A DNA stretch of 64,000 nt, from NCBI GenBank assembly GCA_003222245.1, contig QHVH01000008.1, positions 225,679 through 289,678 of the forward strand, in the 5' to 3' direction. This document shows, piece by piece, positions 1 to 8,987 of the stretch; the stretch's first letter is position 1, and each line of letters begins with the position of its first letter. The translations under genes and the position numbers were made by a program. Origin of the DNA: Blastocatellia bacterium AA13. GTDB taxonomy: Bacteria > Acidobacteriota > Blastocatellia > UBA7656. Below the pieces are notes generated by a model. It saw only the letters and a program-made list of their open reading frames with translations. It was not told the origin of the DNA and ran no database searches.

Positions 1-43
1 TTCGAAGATGGCCGATTGCGGCGATTCCTTAAGGAGTTGAAGC

Positions 44-988
44 TTGAGCGATCAGACAAAAGCAAGTACCGGCGTCGGTTCAAAGCCAGCCGGCGAAGCT
101 ATCTGGTCTATCGGAATCTATTCCGGCGATACGCCGTTCAATCTGAGTCCGTGCGCTGACATCAGGAATCCGGTTCTTTCGGCGGAAAGCGTTACCGACG
201 TTCCGGCTGAGTTCGTTGCGGATCCGTTTATGATCCGCGTTGGCGGCTCGTGGCATATGTTCTTTGAGGTGATGAACGCGCAAACCATGAGGGGCGAAAT
301 TGGATGGGCGCAGAGCGAGGACGGCCTCGGCTGGGCATATCGGGGAATTGTCCTGCGGGAACCCTTTCACCTGTCGTACCCATATGTAATTTGCGCCGAT
401 GGCGAATTCTACATGATCCCCGAGAGCCATAAGGCTGGAAGAACAAAGCTGTATCGGGGAGATCCGTTTCCAGATCGATGGTCGTCCGTGGGTACGATCA
501 TGGACGGAGGGTGGGTCGACTCGTCACTCCTCTTTTTTGACGGTTTGTGGTGGATGTTTACATGCCCGGCAGGTTCGAGGAGCAGTTCGCTCGAGCTATT
601 TTGCTCGGAGAGTCTTGGCGGCCGGTGGCTGCGGCATGCGATGAGCCCGCTTATCGTGGAGAACGATCGAATAGCGCGCCCCGGCGGCAGAGTGATAGCG
701 CTGGGAAACGAAATCATTCGATTCTGTCAGGACTGTTATCCGAGGTACGGCACGCGAATACGTGCATTTGAAATAACTCAGTTGAGCACGTCAACCTATG
801 TTGAGCGAGAGGTGGATTCAACCCCGATTCTGGCCGGCGGCAAAGAGTGGAATATGGACGGTATGCATCACGTCGATCCTCACTGGACGGGCGATCGGTG
901 GCTCGCCTGTGTAGATGGATTCGTGCTGAAGGAAGCAAACGCGGCGAGTGAGGTCTTGCTGCGCGGCGCGTGGAGCCGAGGACATTGA
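44..988 (+). CDS. Beta-propeller protein, GINT1 N-terminal/GH43-like (copy 1)
   Basis: A 314-residue soluble protein with no signal peptide or membrane segment. The TTG start is chosen because AAGGAG lies 7 nt upstream (31-36). The motif ADPF (59-62), the following WHMFFEV and the repeated short aromatic strands (HLSYPYV, WWMF, DRWLACVDG) are typical of five-bladed propellers such as GH43/GH68 and the N-terminal domain of glucosamine inositolphosphorylceramide transferase-like proteins. Such domains usually bind or act on sugars; activity here is inferred. A clear paralogue lies at 3027-3926, with the carbamoyltransferase between them. The stop is 1 nt before the next ATG, so the genes are probably cotranscribed. 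Family fold is fairly sure, reaction unknown. The first 43 bases hold no supportable gene end. Confidence 0.75.
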   Translation: MSDQTKASTGVGSKPAGEAIWSIGIYSGDTPFNLSPCADIRNPVLSAESVTDVPAEFVADPFMIRVGGSWHMFFEVMNAQTMRGEIGWAQSEDGLGWAYRGIVLREPFHLSYPYVICADGEFYMIPESHKAGRTKLYRGDPFPDRWSSVGTIMDGGWVDSSLLFFDGLWWMFTCPAGSRSSSLELFCSESLGGRWLRHAMSPLIVENDRIARPGGRVIALGNEIIRFCQDCYPRYGTRIRAFEITQLSTSTYVEREVDSTPILAGGKEWNMDGMHHVDPHWTGDRWLACVDGFVLKEANAASEVLLRGAWSRGH

Positions 989-989
989 T

Positions 990-3020
990 ATGAGGGTAAT
1001 AGGTTTCAGCGGAAGTTTCGACTTCATAGATGAGACTCGCTACGCCGCCGAATACTGGCACGATGGCGCCGCCGCCCTCGTTGAAGACGGAGAGGTTCTA
1101 TTCGCAATCGAGGAAGAACGACTCGACCGAATCAAGCACAGTGACAAGTTCCCGGTGCTGTCAATCAACGCCTGTCTCGAGCACGCCCGCATTCGCTTAC
1201 AGGACGTCGATCTCTTTTCTTATTACTGGGAAGACGTGGATTCGCTTCGCAAAGAAAAGGTGCTGCTTAATCCGTACGAGCCTCTCGAATCGGTCGACAA
1301 AGCGGCGTTCGTCAGAGAAAGGTTTCGTCGCGCGTGGGGAAAGGAGATCGACCAGCGGAAATTTCAGTTCGTCAATCATCACTATGCGCACGCCGCAAGC
1401 GCTTTTGGGCTATCCGGATTCGATCAGGCGCTGGTGATAACGCTGGACGGAGAAGGGGACGGCTGTTCCGGGATTGCGCTTGAAGCTGCCGGCGCTGAGT
1501 GGAAGGAGCTTCGGATTTTCTCGGTTCGTAATTCGCTCGGCTACTTCTATAGTGACTTGATTGCCTACCTCGGCTACACGATGTTCGACGAATACAAGGT
1601 GATGGGATTGGCGCCTTACGGCGACCCGGAGAGATTCAGATCTCTTTTCCGAAGTCTCTACGAACTGCTTCCGAACGGCGAATACGAGATTCTCTTCAGG
1701 AACAACTTGCCGTGGCTCTTTGACAAACTCGCGCCGCGCAGAAAAGGTGAGCCGTTTAGCCAAATCCATAAGGATTTCGCAGCCGGGTTGCAGGAAGCGC
1801 TCGAGGATCTGGCCTTTCACATCCTCACTCATTTCAAACAGGTCACCAGGCAGAAGAACCTGTGCCTTGCGGGCGGCGTGGCGCACAATTGTACTCTCAA
1901 CGGAAAGATCTTGCGCTCGGGCCTCTTCGAGAACGTGTTTATACAGCCGGCGGCGCACGATTCCGGTTGTGCCCTCGGCGCGGCCCTGCACAGTTGTTAC
2001 GCGCAGGGGAAAGGTACCCGAGGTCATCGACGCCTTGCTCACGTCTATTGGGGAGCCGATGTCGGGAGCAGCGAATCGATAGAGAGATCGCTTAGAAAAT
2101 GGGACTTACTGGAATTCCGCAAAGAAACGAATATCGCGGAGAGCACCGCAAGAGTTCTCGCCGAAGGCTCCGTAGTAGGCTGGGTGCAGGGCCGTTCGGA
2201 GTTCGGGCCGCGTGCTTTGGGAAACCGAAGCATACTTGCCGATCCGCGGCCCGCGAGTAATAAGGATCGAATCAATCAGTTAGTAAAAAAACGCGAGGCA
2301 TATAGGCCCTTTGCGCCATCCGTGATCGAGGAAGAAGCCGACAAGTTCTTTGAAGTTCGCGCCGCGGAACAGCAGCTTGAGTTCATGCTCTACGTCGTTC
2401 ACGTCAAGGAAGAGAAGCGGCAATTGCTGGGCGCCGTGACTCATATAGACGGAACCGCGCGAGTCCAGACGGTGTCCCGCAAGACCAACCCTCGCTTCTG
2501 GGAGTTAATCCAGGCTTTTGGCGAGAGAACGGGCGTGCCCATTCTTCTCAATACCTCGTTTAACAACAACGCCGAGCCGATCGTCGAGTCGATTGAGGAC
2601 GCCATAGCCTGCTTCCTCACAACCGGCCTCGACTACCTTGTAGTAGGAGATTACTTAATACAGAAGAAGGCGGGACATCGCCCGCAAGATTACCTGAGGC
2701 TTGCGGCTTTTCTGCCGCCGTATGCGAATCTATATCACAAAAAAGGCCGCTCCCTTCGCGGAAAAATAGCAGACTCCTTCTATTTGGGCGTTAGCTATAG
2801 TAAAGCGGATCAGTACGGAAGGGACCGGCACGAGTTGTCACAAAAAATGCACGAGTTGTTGAGCCGATCCAATGGTGAACGGCCAGTCGCCGAAGTGCTT
2901 ACCGAGATGGGCCTGAATGGTGCGAATATTTCACGGCCTTTTATTGATGAGTTGATTGAGCTCTGGTCGCTGCGGCTCATCAGCCTTGGACCTGCCTGTG
3001 AGCTGCGAGCGGAGGGCTGA
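990..3020 (+). CDS. Carbamoyltransferase, NodU/CmcH/TobZ family
   Basis: A 676-residue enzyme of the O-carbamoyltransferase family, which transfers a carbamoyl group from carbamoyl phosphate (via carbamoyl-adenylate) to a hydroxyl, often on a sugar. The ATG at 990 has GAGG upstream and follows the previous stop directly; the upstream in-frame start (948) would overlap that gene and lacks support. Visible family marks are HHYAHA (130-135, metal/adenylate site), the DGEGDG loop just after, AGGVAHNC, GRSEFGPRALGNRS, REAYRPFAP and LNTSFN in the C-terminal domain. About 110 further C-terminal residues after the usual domain look helical and may be a winged-helix-like extension. Placed between two propeller paralogues, it probably decorates the sugar product of this cluster. 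Substrate unknown. Confidence 0.92.
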   Translation: MRVIGFSGSFDFIDETRYAAEYWHDGAAALVEDGEVLFAIEEERLDRIKHSDKFPVLSINACLEHARIRLQDVDLFSYYWEDVDSLRKEKVLLNPYEPLESVDKAAFVRERFRRAWGKEIDQRKFQFVNHHYAHAASAFGLSGFDQALVITLDGEGDGCSGIALEAAGAEWKELRIFSVRNSLGYFYSDLIAYLGYTMFDEYKVMGLAPYGDPERFRSLFRSLYELLPNGEYEILFRNNLPWLFDKLAPRRKGEPFSQIHKDFAAGLQEALEDLAFHILTHFKQVTRQKNLCLAGGVAHNCTLNGKILRSGLFENVFIQPAAHDSGCALGAALHSCYAQGKGTRGHRRLAHVYWGADVGSSESIERSLRKWDLLEFRKETNIAESTARVLAEGSVVGWVQGRSEFGPRALGNRSILADPRPASNKDRINQLVKKREAYRPFAPSVIEEEADKFFEVRAAEQQLEFMLYVVHVKEEKRQLLGAVTHIDGTARVQTVSRKTNPRFWELIQAFGERTGVPILLNTSFNNNAEPIVESIEDAIACFLTTGLDYLVVGDYLIQKKAGHRPQDYLRLAAFLPPYANLYHKKGRSLRGKIADSFYLGVSYSKADQYGRDRHELSQKMHELLSRSNGERPVAEVLTEMGLNGANISRPFIDELIELWSLRLISLGPACELRAEG

Positions 3021-3026
3021 GCCGAA

Positions 3027-3926
3027 ATGAATGAGACAGGCAAGATCGCGACAAGTGGATCCGCCGCGGCTCTGACCGACATCGAGATCTGGTCAATTGG
3101 AATCTACTCGGGCGCAACGCTCTCGAATCTCGAGCCGGCGCTGTGTGCGAAGCCGGTTCTTGGGGCCAATGACGTCGATGACGTGCGTGCTCTGTTCGTT
3201 GCCGATCCGTTCATGCTCAAGGTCGAAGGTACATGGCACATGTTCTTCGAGGTGCTTTTAGCCGAATCCGAGAAAGGCGAGATCGGGTGGGCGACGAGCG
3301 ACGACGGGTTGAGTTGGACTTACAGGAAAGTAGTTCTGAGGGAGCCTTTTCATCTTTCTTATCCTTATGTGTTTTGCGTCGACGGCCAGTTCTACATGAT
3401 TCCGGAGAGCATTAAGTCGAGAGCGGTACGGCTGTATAAGGCAGATCGTTTCCCGGACAAATGGTCTTTCGCAGGAAACATCCTTGAAGGATTGTGGGCC
3501 GATCCGTCGGTGTTCTTTTTCGAGGGCAGGTGGTGGATGTTTGCGTGTCACGCGTCTCCAAAGAACGATCAACTCGCGCTCTTTCATGCGGAGGACATTT
3601 TTGGCCCGTGGCGCCCACACGCACTGAACCCGATCGTCGACGGTGACAATCGAATCGCCCGTCCCGCCGGGAGAGTAGTCGTAAGGGACGACAGAGTGAT
3701 CCGGTTCGCGCAGGACTGCAATCCGAACTATGGCACGAGCATTCGCGCGCTCGAGATCTCCGAACTCACTCAATCCGCGTTCAGTGAAAAGGAAATTGAG
3801 AACAGCCCGATTCTGCGCGGCGGAGATCAGTCGTGGAATCTGCTTGGAATGCACAATGTCGACCCGCACTGGATCGGCGATCGCTGGCTGGCCTGCGTGG
3901 ACGGATGGCGATTTGAGCCTCGGTAG
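3027..3926 (+). CDS. Beta-propeller protein, GINT1 N-terminal/GH43-like (copy 2)
   Basis: A 299-residue paralogue of the protein at 44-988, sharing the opening IWSIGIYSG, the block ADPFM...WHMFFEV, REPFHLSYPYV, FYMIPES, and the ending VDPHWIGDRWLACVDG. It starts 6 nt after the carbamoyltransferase stop. The similarity runs over the whole length, so this is a gene duplication rather than a shared short domain. Both copies keep the acidic residue of ADPF and the conserved His/Trp positions, so neither looks dead. As with copy 1, a role in recognising or hydrolysing/transferring a sugar is inferred from the fold only. Confidence 0.75.
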   Translation: MNETGKIATSGSAAALTDIEIWSIGIYSGATLSNLEPALCAKPVLGANDVDDVRALFVADPFMLKVEGTWHMFFEVLLAESEKGEIGWATSDDGLSWTYRKVVLREPFHLSYPYVFCVDGQFYMIPESIKSRAVRLYKADRFPDKWSFAGNILEGLWADPSVFFFEGRWWMFACHASPKNDQLALFHAEDIFGPWRPHALNPIVDGDNRIARPAGRVVVRDDRVIRFAQDCNPNYGTSIRALEISELTQSAFSEKEIENSPILRGGDQSWNLLGMHNVDPHWIGDRWLACVDGWRFEPR

Positions 3927-3964
3927 AGCGAACTGCTGTCGAGAGCCCGCGAAGGAGGAGGAGA

Positions 3965-5017
3965 ATGAGAGTCCTGATCACAGGCGGCGCCGGATTCATT
4001 GGCTCACATCTGGCCGAGCGGCATCTCGAACGCGGAGACGAAGTATATATCCTCGACGACTTGTCCACCGGCTCGATCGACAACATCAATCACCTGAAGA
4101 CCGACCCGCGCTTTAACTACAACATCGATTCCGTGACCAACTGGCATCTAACCGCCGAACTGGTGGATCGATGTGATCTCATCTATCACCTGGCGGCCGC
4201 GGTAGGGGTGCGCTTAATTGTCGAGAGCCCCGTCCGTACCATTGAGACCAACATCCGCGGCACTGAAATAGTGCTGAGTCTCGCTGCAAAGAAGCGAAAA
4301 CGCGTCCTGATCGCATCAACCTCCGAGGTGTATGGCAAGCGAGAGGTCGTGCCTTTCCGCGAAGACGACGACCTTGTGATGGGCCCGACTAGCAAGGGTA
4401 GATGGAGCTACGCCTGCTCAAAGGCAATCGATGAATTTCTCGCGATTGCATACTGGAAAGAGAAGCGTGTGCCGACAATCATCGTCCGCCTGTTCAATAC
4501 CGTGGGACCTCGACAGACCGGGCGCTACGGTATGGTCATTCCGAATCTCGTGCGCCAGGCCCTTGTCGGCGACGACCTCACGGTTTTCGGAGATGGAAAT
4601 CAGAGCCGATGCTTCACGCATGTTTCGGATGCCGTCACGGCTCTGATCGGGGTCGCGTGTCATTCGGAATCCCCGGGCCAGGTTTATAACATCGGCAGCA
4701 ATCGCGAGGTTTCGATCATGGAGCTCGCTGAACGCATAAAGTACCTTACCGGTTCCTCTTCCCCGATTGTAAAGGTTCCTTACGACAAGGCATACGAAGA
4801 GGGCTTCGAGGACATGATGCGGCGCGTGCCTGATCTCTCGAAGATAAACGCCCTGATCGGATATGAACCGAAGGTCGGTCTCGACGAAATCCTCACCAGC
4901 GTCATCGCGTATCAACGCGAAAAGCTGTCCGACTCGACGCAGTTCGCCTGGCCTAGCATCTGGCAAGGCAGGGAGCGGCCTAGTTCGAATCAGGGTTCTG
5001 TGAACGAAGGTGCGTAG
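3965..5017 (+). CDS. NAD-dependent nucleotide-sugar epimerase/dehydratase (extended SDR)
   Basis: A 350-residue extended short-chain dehydrogenase. The N-terminal TGGAGFIGSH binds NAD; DDLSTG follows beta-2; the catalytic block is STSEVYG plus YACSK (YxxxK). The segments RLFNTVGPRQ and VFGDGNQSRCFTHVSDAV are those of the UDP-glucuronate decarboxylase / UDP-glucose or UDP-glucuronate 4-epimerase / GDP-mannose 4,6-dehydratase branch. Which nucleotide sugar it uses cannot be told. A strong GGAGGAGG-type site lies just before the ATG. It is cotranscribed with the propeller/carbamoyltransferase genes and probably supplies an activated sugar to the two GT-like proteins downstream. Confidence 0.9.
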   Translation: MRVLITGGAGFIGSHLAERHLERGDEVYILDDLSTGSIDNINHLKTDPRFNYNIDSVTNWHLTAELVDRCDLIYHLAAAVGVRLIVESPVRTIETNIRGTEIVLSLAAKKRKRVLIASTSEVYGKREVVPFREDDDLVMGPTSKGRWSYACSKAIDEFLAIAYWKEKRVPTIIVRLFNTVGPRQTGRYGMVIPNLVRQALVGDDLTVFGDGNQSRCFTHVSDAVTALIGVACHSESPGQVYNIGSNREVSIMELAERIKYLTGSSSPIVKVPYDKAYEEGFEDMMRRVPDLSKINALIGYEPKVGLDEILTSVIAYQREKLSDSTQFAWPSIWQGRERPSSNQGSVNEGA

Positions 5018-5019
5018 AG

Positions 5020-8000
5020 ATGCTCAGAGCAGCGGTAATGAATCTGAACCGGAATAAATCGTCGCGATGCGATTCTCATGCGCTTCCGTTATGCGTACGA
5101 GCTGCGGGCGCAGCCGTCGGGTGCCTGGTCCTGTTCGTAAGCGCGCTCGCGCAGACTAATACAGCGCAACTGATGGCAACGGTCAAGGACGCTGGAGGCG
5201 CGGTGCTGCCGAACGCATCCGTAACTCTGGTTCACGCCGCGAGCGGAGTCAAATTCGAACGTATATCGAACGAGTCAGGAGCCGTCTTCTTTCCATCACT
5301 GCCGGTCGGCGAGTACACAATCTCTATCGAACGCGACGGCTTCAAAAGATTGGTGCGGAGCGGAATCGTTCTTCAGCTCGGGCAGACAGTGAATCTTGAC
5401 TTCACGCTTGAGGTCGGGGCTGTAACCGATCAGGTCACGATCACCGGGAGCGAAGCGCTTCTGCAAAGCACGACTGCAGAGATCAGCGATGTAATCGACA
5501 AGGAAAAGGTCATTGCGCTTCCGTTGAATGGAAGGCAGTTCCTGCAGTTGGCATTGCTGAGCGAAGGCGTAATAAAGCCGCCCGGAGGTACGCGCGGCGC
5601 CGCTTTGCAGCAGGCCGGAGATCTCGTGAATGTTGGAGGACAGAGAAGCGGCCATAACATCTATTTACTCGACGGCGTGAAGGTCACCGATGAATATCTC
5701 AACAATCTCGTCATCAGCCCGTCGGTGGAAGCGATACGCGAATTCAAGATTCAAAAGTCGATGTATTCGCCTGAATTCGGAGGAAAGGCGTCGGCCCTCA
5801 TCAACGTGGCCACCAAAGCCGGGACGAATGCTTTTCACGGAAGCTTGTTCGAGTTCTTCAGAAACGAAGTGCTCGACGCGAAGAATTTCTTCGACAATCC
5901 CAACAAGCCGATACCTCCATTTCGCCAGAACCAGTTTGGATTTGCAGGGGGAGGTCCGATCCTCATTCCGCGCATCTATGACGGCCGAAACAAGAGCTTC
6001 TTCTTCGTCAACTACGAGGGCCAGCGCAGCAGCCGCTCGGTTACGAAGACTTTCTCGGCGCCTTCGGCTGCCGCGAGGCTCGGCGATTTTTCTCATAGCT
6101 CAACAATCTACGACCCTTCGAGAGTGGACTCATCCGGAAGACGGCTTCCGTTCTCGGGCAACATCATTCCCGCCGGCCAACTCGATCCGGTCGCGCTCGC
6201 GATTCTTGCAAAAGTTCCGCTTCCAAATCTACCGGGCGAAGTTCAGAACCTCGTGAGTGCGGTCGGAGAGACGAATGACGTAGACCAGTTCAATCTGCGC
6301 TTCGACGGCCAGTTGACTCCGCGAGACTCGGTATTCGCAAGATTGAGTATCTACAACGCACAGTCGTTTCAGCCGTTCGGGACGAGTCAGTTGAACGAGA
6401 GTCTTATTCCGGGCTTTGGCCGGCAGGTCGCCACAAGTACCTCGAATATCGCACTGAGTCATACTCGGATCATCAGCGCGAATCTGTTGAATGAGGTTCG
6501 ATTTGGCTGGCTTGGCGTGTCGGGAGGACAACTGAGCGAGAATGCAGGATCGGATTTCGCTTCAAGAGCAGGGCTTCAAGGGGTGACGAACGATCCGCGC
6601 GACAGCGGCTTTCCGCAGATTTCTTTTGCCGGGTTATACAGCGCGATCGGCGATCCAACGACCTTTGTCTCAAGGCGAGATTCCGACTTTGAGTTGTTCG
6701 ACAACGTGCTGCTTCGCCGCGGAAACCACACGATGAAGTTTGGAGCCTACTGGTTTCATTTCGCGTTTCGCCCGTCGAATCCCGATACTGCGCGCGGCAG
6801 CTTCGCCTTCACAAACAAGTGGACTTCCTCAGCAGTCGGAGCCGTGGACGGCAACGCGTTCGCCGATTTTCTCCTGGGTTACCCGACCACGGCGCAGGTA
6901 GGCCTCGGTCGCGGAGAAGAAGACGGCCGAACGAATTGGCTGCATTTCTACGCGCAAGACGACTGGAGTGTAACTCGAAACCTCACGATTAACGCGGGAT
7001 TGAGATTTGAGCTCAACCAGCAGATGGTCGATGTGAACAACGGGCTCTCGGCAATCGATTTGTCGGTTCCCGGCGGCCGGATCGTGATTGCTTCGGATGA
7101 TCATGGAAACATCTCACCGACCGCGGCGCCTTTGCTTCCGCTGTTGCCGCTGCCTTACGTCACATCTGAGGCTGCCGGTTGGGATCGAAGCCTGCTTCGG
7201 CTAAATTACAACCGCTTCGCTCCAAGGCTGGGACTTGCCTGGAAGCTCCCAGGAAAATCCGAAACGGTTGTCAGAGCCGGGTTCGGAGTCTTCTTGAATC
7301 AATGGGCCTACAGCGTTCAGCAGGCTCTCGCGCGAAATCTACCGTTCTTCATCGTCAAGAGCATCAACACAGCGGCGGATGCTAGAAACCCTGCTTTCAC
7401 CACTGAAAACATCCTGACTTCAAACGCCCTTGGCACGGTCGGCGGCAATAACATGGATCACGACTATCGGATCGAATACAACGAAGCGTGGACTCTCAGC
7501 ATTCAAGGTCTGTTGACGACCAATACGCTAATCGAGGTTTCTTACATCGGCTCTCGAACGATAGGCGCGGACAGCTCCACGGTGCGAAACGTACCACTTC
7601 CCGGGCCCGGTCCGATCAATCAGCGCAGGCCCATCCCGGTCTTGAGCGGGTTCAATACTATTCGATGGGACGGGTGGTCTGCTTACAACGCCTTAACTTT
7701 CAAGATCGAACGGCGGTTGGCGCGCGGCGTAAGCTTCGCGGCGAACTATACCTGGTCCAAGTCCATTGATGATGCGTCCGATCCCGGAGCGACTACGTTT
7801 GAAACTAATCTTCCGCAGAATGTACGCGATCTCCCATCGGAACGGGCTCTGTCGAGCTTCGATCACCGACACAGATTCGTCGGGACCTTTTCTTATGACC
7901 TTCCATTCGGGTCCGGCGCTACGGGCGCCAGAGCAGCCCTACTAAAGGGATGGCAGGTGAGCGGAATCGCCACGGTGCAGAGCGGCGCGCCGTTCACCGT

Positions 8001-8385
8001 TAATCTGGGCGTCGATCGCGCTAACATAGGCGCCGGCCCCGCTCAGCGCCCGAACTTATTGCGTGATCCGAATCTAAGCAGCGGGAAGAGTCCCGAAGCG
8101 TGGTTCGATACATCGGCCTTTTCGCTTCCCGATCAATTCAGCTTCGGAAACGCGGGCCGAAACATCGTCTTCGCGCCGGGGTTCACCAATATGGACCTGT
8201 CGCTTCAAAAGGAGACACGGTTACACGAGGCTTTGAAGCTGAAGCTCCGCGCCGAAGTCTTCAACGTATTCAATCATCCGAATTTCGATGTGCCGAACCG
8301 AATAGCTTTTACGCCGAGCTTCGGTCGCATCTCGAGCGCCGAGCCGTCGCGCCAGATTCAGTTGGCCTTGAAGCTGGAGTTTTAA
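5020..8385 (+). CDS. TonB-dependent receptor, Oar-like, with carboxypeptidase-regulatory domain
   Basis: A 1121-residue outer-membrane protein. A signal peptide region (hydrophobic stretch around residues 30-45, ending near ALAQ) is followed by a carboxypeptidase-regulatory-like beta sandwich (about 45-130), a plug (VIALPLNGRQFLQLALL, GQRSGHNIYLLDGV) and a long beta barrel ending in aromatic-rich strands and a final LALKLEF. This architecture is typical of Acidobacteriota, which carry many such receptors. Start is 2 nt after the previous stop; ATG 5038 is an alternative. It is unusual to find it inside a glycan gene train with no TonB/ExbBD nearby: it could import a sugar-containing ligand or serve as the cell-surface acceptor. 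Ligand unknown. Confidence 0.93.
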   Translation: MLRAAVMNLNRNKSSRCDSHALPLCVRAAGAAVGCLVLFVSALAQTNTAQLMATVKDAGGAVLPNASVTLVHAASGVKFERISNESGAVFFPSLPVGEYTISIERDGFKRLVRSGIVLQLGQTVNLDFTLEVGAVTDQVTITGSEALLQSTTAEISDVIDKEKVIALPLNGRQFLQLALLSEGVIKPPGGTRGAALQQAGDLVNVGGQRSGHNIYLLDGVKVTDEYLNNLVISPSVEAIREFKIQKSMYSPEFGGKASALINVATKAGTNAFHGSLFEFFRNEVLDAKNFFDNPNKPIPPFRQNQFGFAGGGPILIPRIYDGRNKSFFFVNYEGQRSSRSVTKTFSAPSAAARLGDFSHSSTIYDPSRVDSSGRRLPFSGNIIPAGQLDPVALAILAKVPLPNLPGEVQNLVSAVGETNDVDQFNLRFDGQLTPRDSVFARLSIYNAQSFQPFGTSQLNESLIPGFGRQVATSTSNIALSHTRIISANLLNEVRFGWLGVSGGQLSENAGSDFASRAGLQGVTNDPRDSGFPQISFAGLYSAIGDPTTFVSRRDSDFELFDNVLLRRGNHTMKFGAYWFHFAFRPSNPDTARGSFAFTNKWTSSAVGAVDGNAFADFLLGYPTTAQVGLGRGEEDGRTNWLHFYAQDDWSVTRNLTINAGLRFELNQQMVDVNNGLSAIDLSVPGGRIVIASDDHGNISPTAAPLLPLLPLPYVTSEAAGWDRSLLRLNYNRFAPRLGLAWKLPGKSETVVRAGFGVFLNQWAYSVQQALARNLPFFIVKSINTAADARNPAFTTENILTSNALGTVGGNNMDHDYRIEYNEAWTLSIQGLLTTNTLIEVSYIGSRTIGADSSTVRNVPLPGPGPINQRRPIPVLSGFNTIRWDGWSAYNALTFKIERRLARGVSFAANYTWSKSIDDASDPGATTFETNLPQNVRDLPSERALSSFDHRHRFVGTFSYDLPFGSGATGARAALLKGWQVSGIATVQSGAPFTVNLGVDRANIGAGPAQRPNLLRDPNLSSGKSPEAWFDTSAFSLPDQFSFGNAGRNIVFAPGFTNMDLSLQKETRLHEALKLKLRAEVFNVFNHPNFDVPNRIAFTPSFGRISSAEPSRQIQLALKLEF

Positions 8386-8397
8386 TTCGAGGAATCG

Positions 8398-8961
8398 ATG
8401 TCCGTGATCATCAATCAGTACGACAACGCGATTGTTTCGCCGATGGCGGATTCCTCGTCCGACGCTCTTTTCGTGAGTTGGCTCAGGGAGAAGGGTATCG
8501 AGGGAAAAACAATCTTTCACTGGGGATCAGGACAGGATCACGTCGTCGAAAGAGACAACTATGAGCGCGGTAATCCAAATGAAATTATCTCCGTTGTCGG
8601 ATCACGCGAGGAGCACGATTTCTACATAGAATTCATAACCGACTTTCCGGGCGCTGCCACTCATTACAAGGTGATGTTCGCGGACATCTACACTCTCAGC
8701 GCTCGCATGCTCCCGTCATTCGATCTCGTGACGCTGTTTCATCTGTGTCAGTCGCCCGAAAGGAAACCGAGCGCTCACGCTCCGTTGACCGACAAGACGC
8801 TACTCGTCCTCTTTCTGTCGAGACTCAATCCTGAGGGGCGCCTGTTGTTTTCGAAGCACACCGCCGATTCGCAACGGCTGCCCGGCGAATTCATCAGGCA
8901 GCGGAGAATGGCGGTTGATGAGGAAAGCGAATCGCTTTTGGTTTGCCGTCGAACCTGGTAA
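8398..8961 (+). CDS. Small methyltransferase-like protein (copy 1)
   Basis: A 187-residue soluble protein that I do not recognise as a named family. The pattern fits a reduced class I SAM-dependent methyltransferase fold: KTIFHWGSGQDH resembles motif I after the first strand, FDLVTLFHLC the strand-4 motif, and LNPEGRLLF the strand-5 region. The conserved block YERGNPNEI is shared with the paralogue at 11668-12246. No second-sphere residues confirm catalysis, so this could also be a non-enzymatic Rossmann-like protein. The gene directly precedes a GT-like gene; the same pair recurs in reverse order downstream. Confidence 0.7.
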   Translation: MSVIINQYDNAIVSPMADSSSDALFVSWLREKGIEGKTIFHWGSGQDHVVERDNYERGNPNEIISVVGSREEHDFYIEFITDFPGAATHYKVMFADIYTLSARMLPSFDLVTLFHLCQSPERKPSAHAPLTDKTLLVLFLSRLNPEGRLLFSKHTADSQRLPGEFIRQRRMAVDEESESLLVCRRTW

Positions 8962-8987
8962 CGGCCGAACTGAATTGGAGAACCGTA

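Noticed and set aside
1410..2042. 210-residue minus-strand frame
   Set aside because: Antisense shadow of the carbamoyltransferase, which carries all family motifs.
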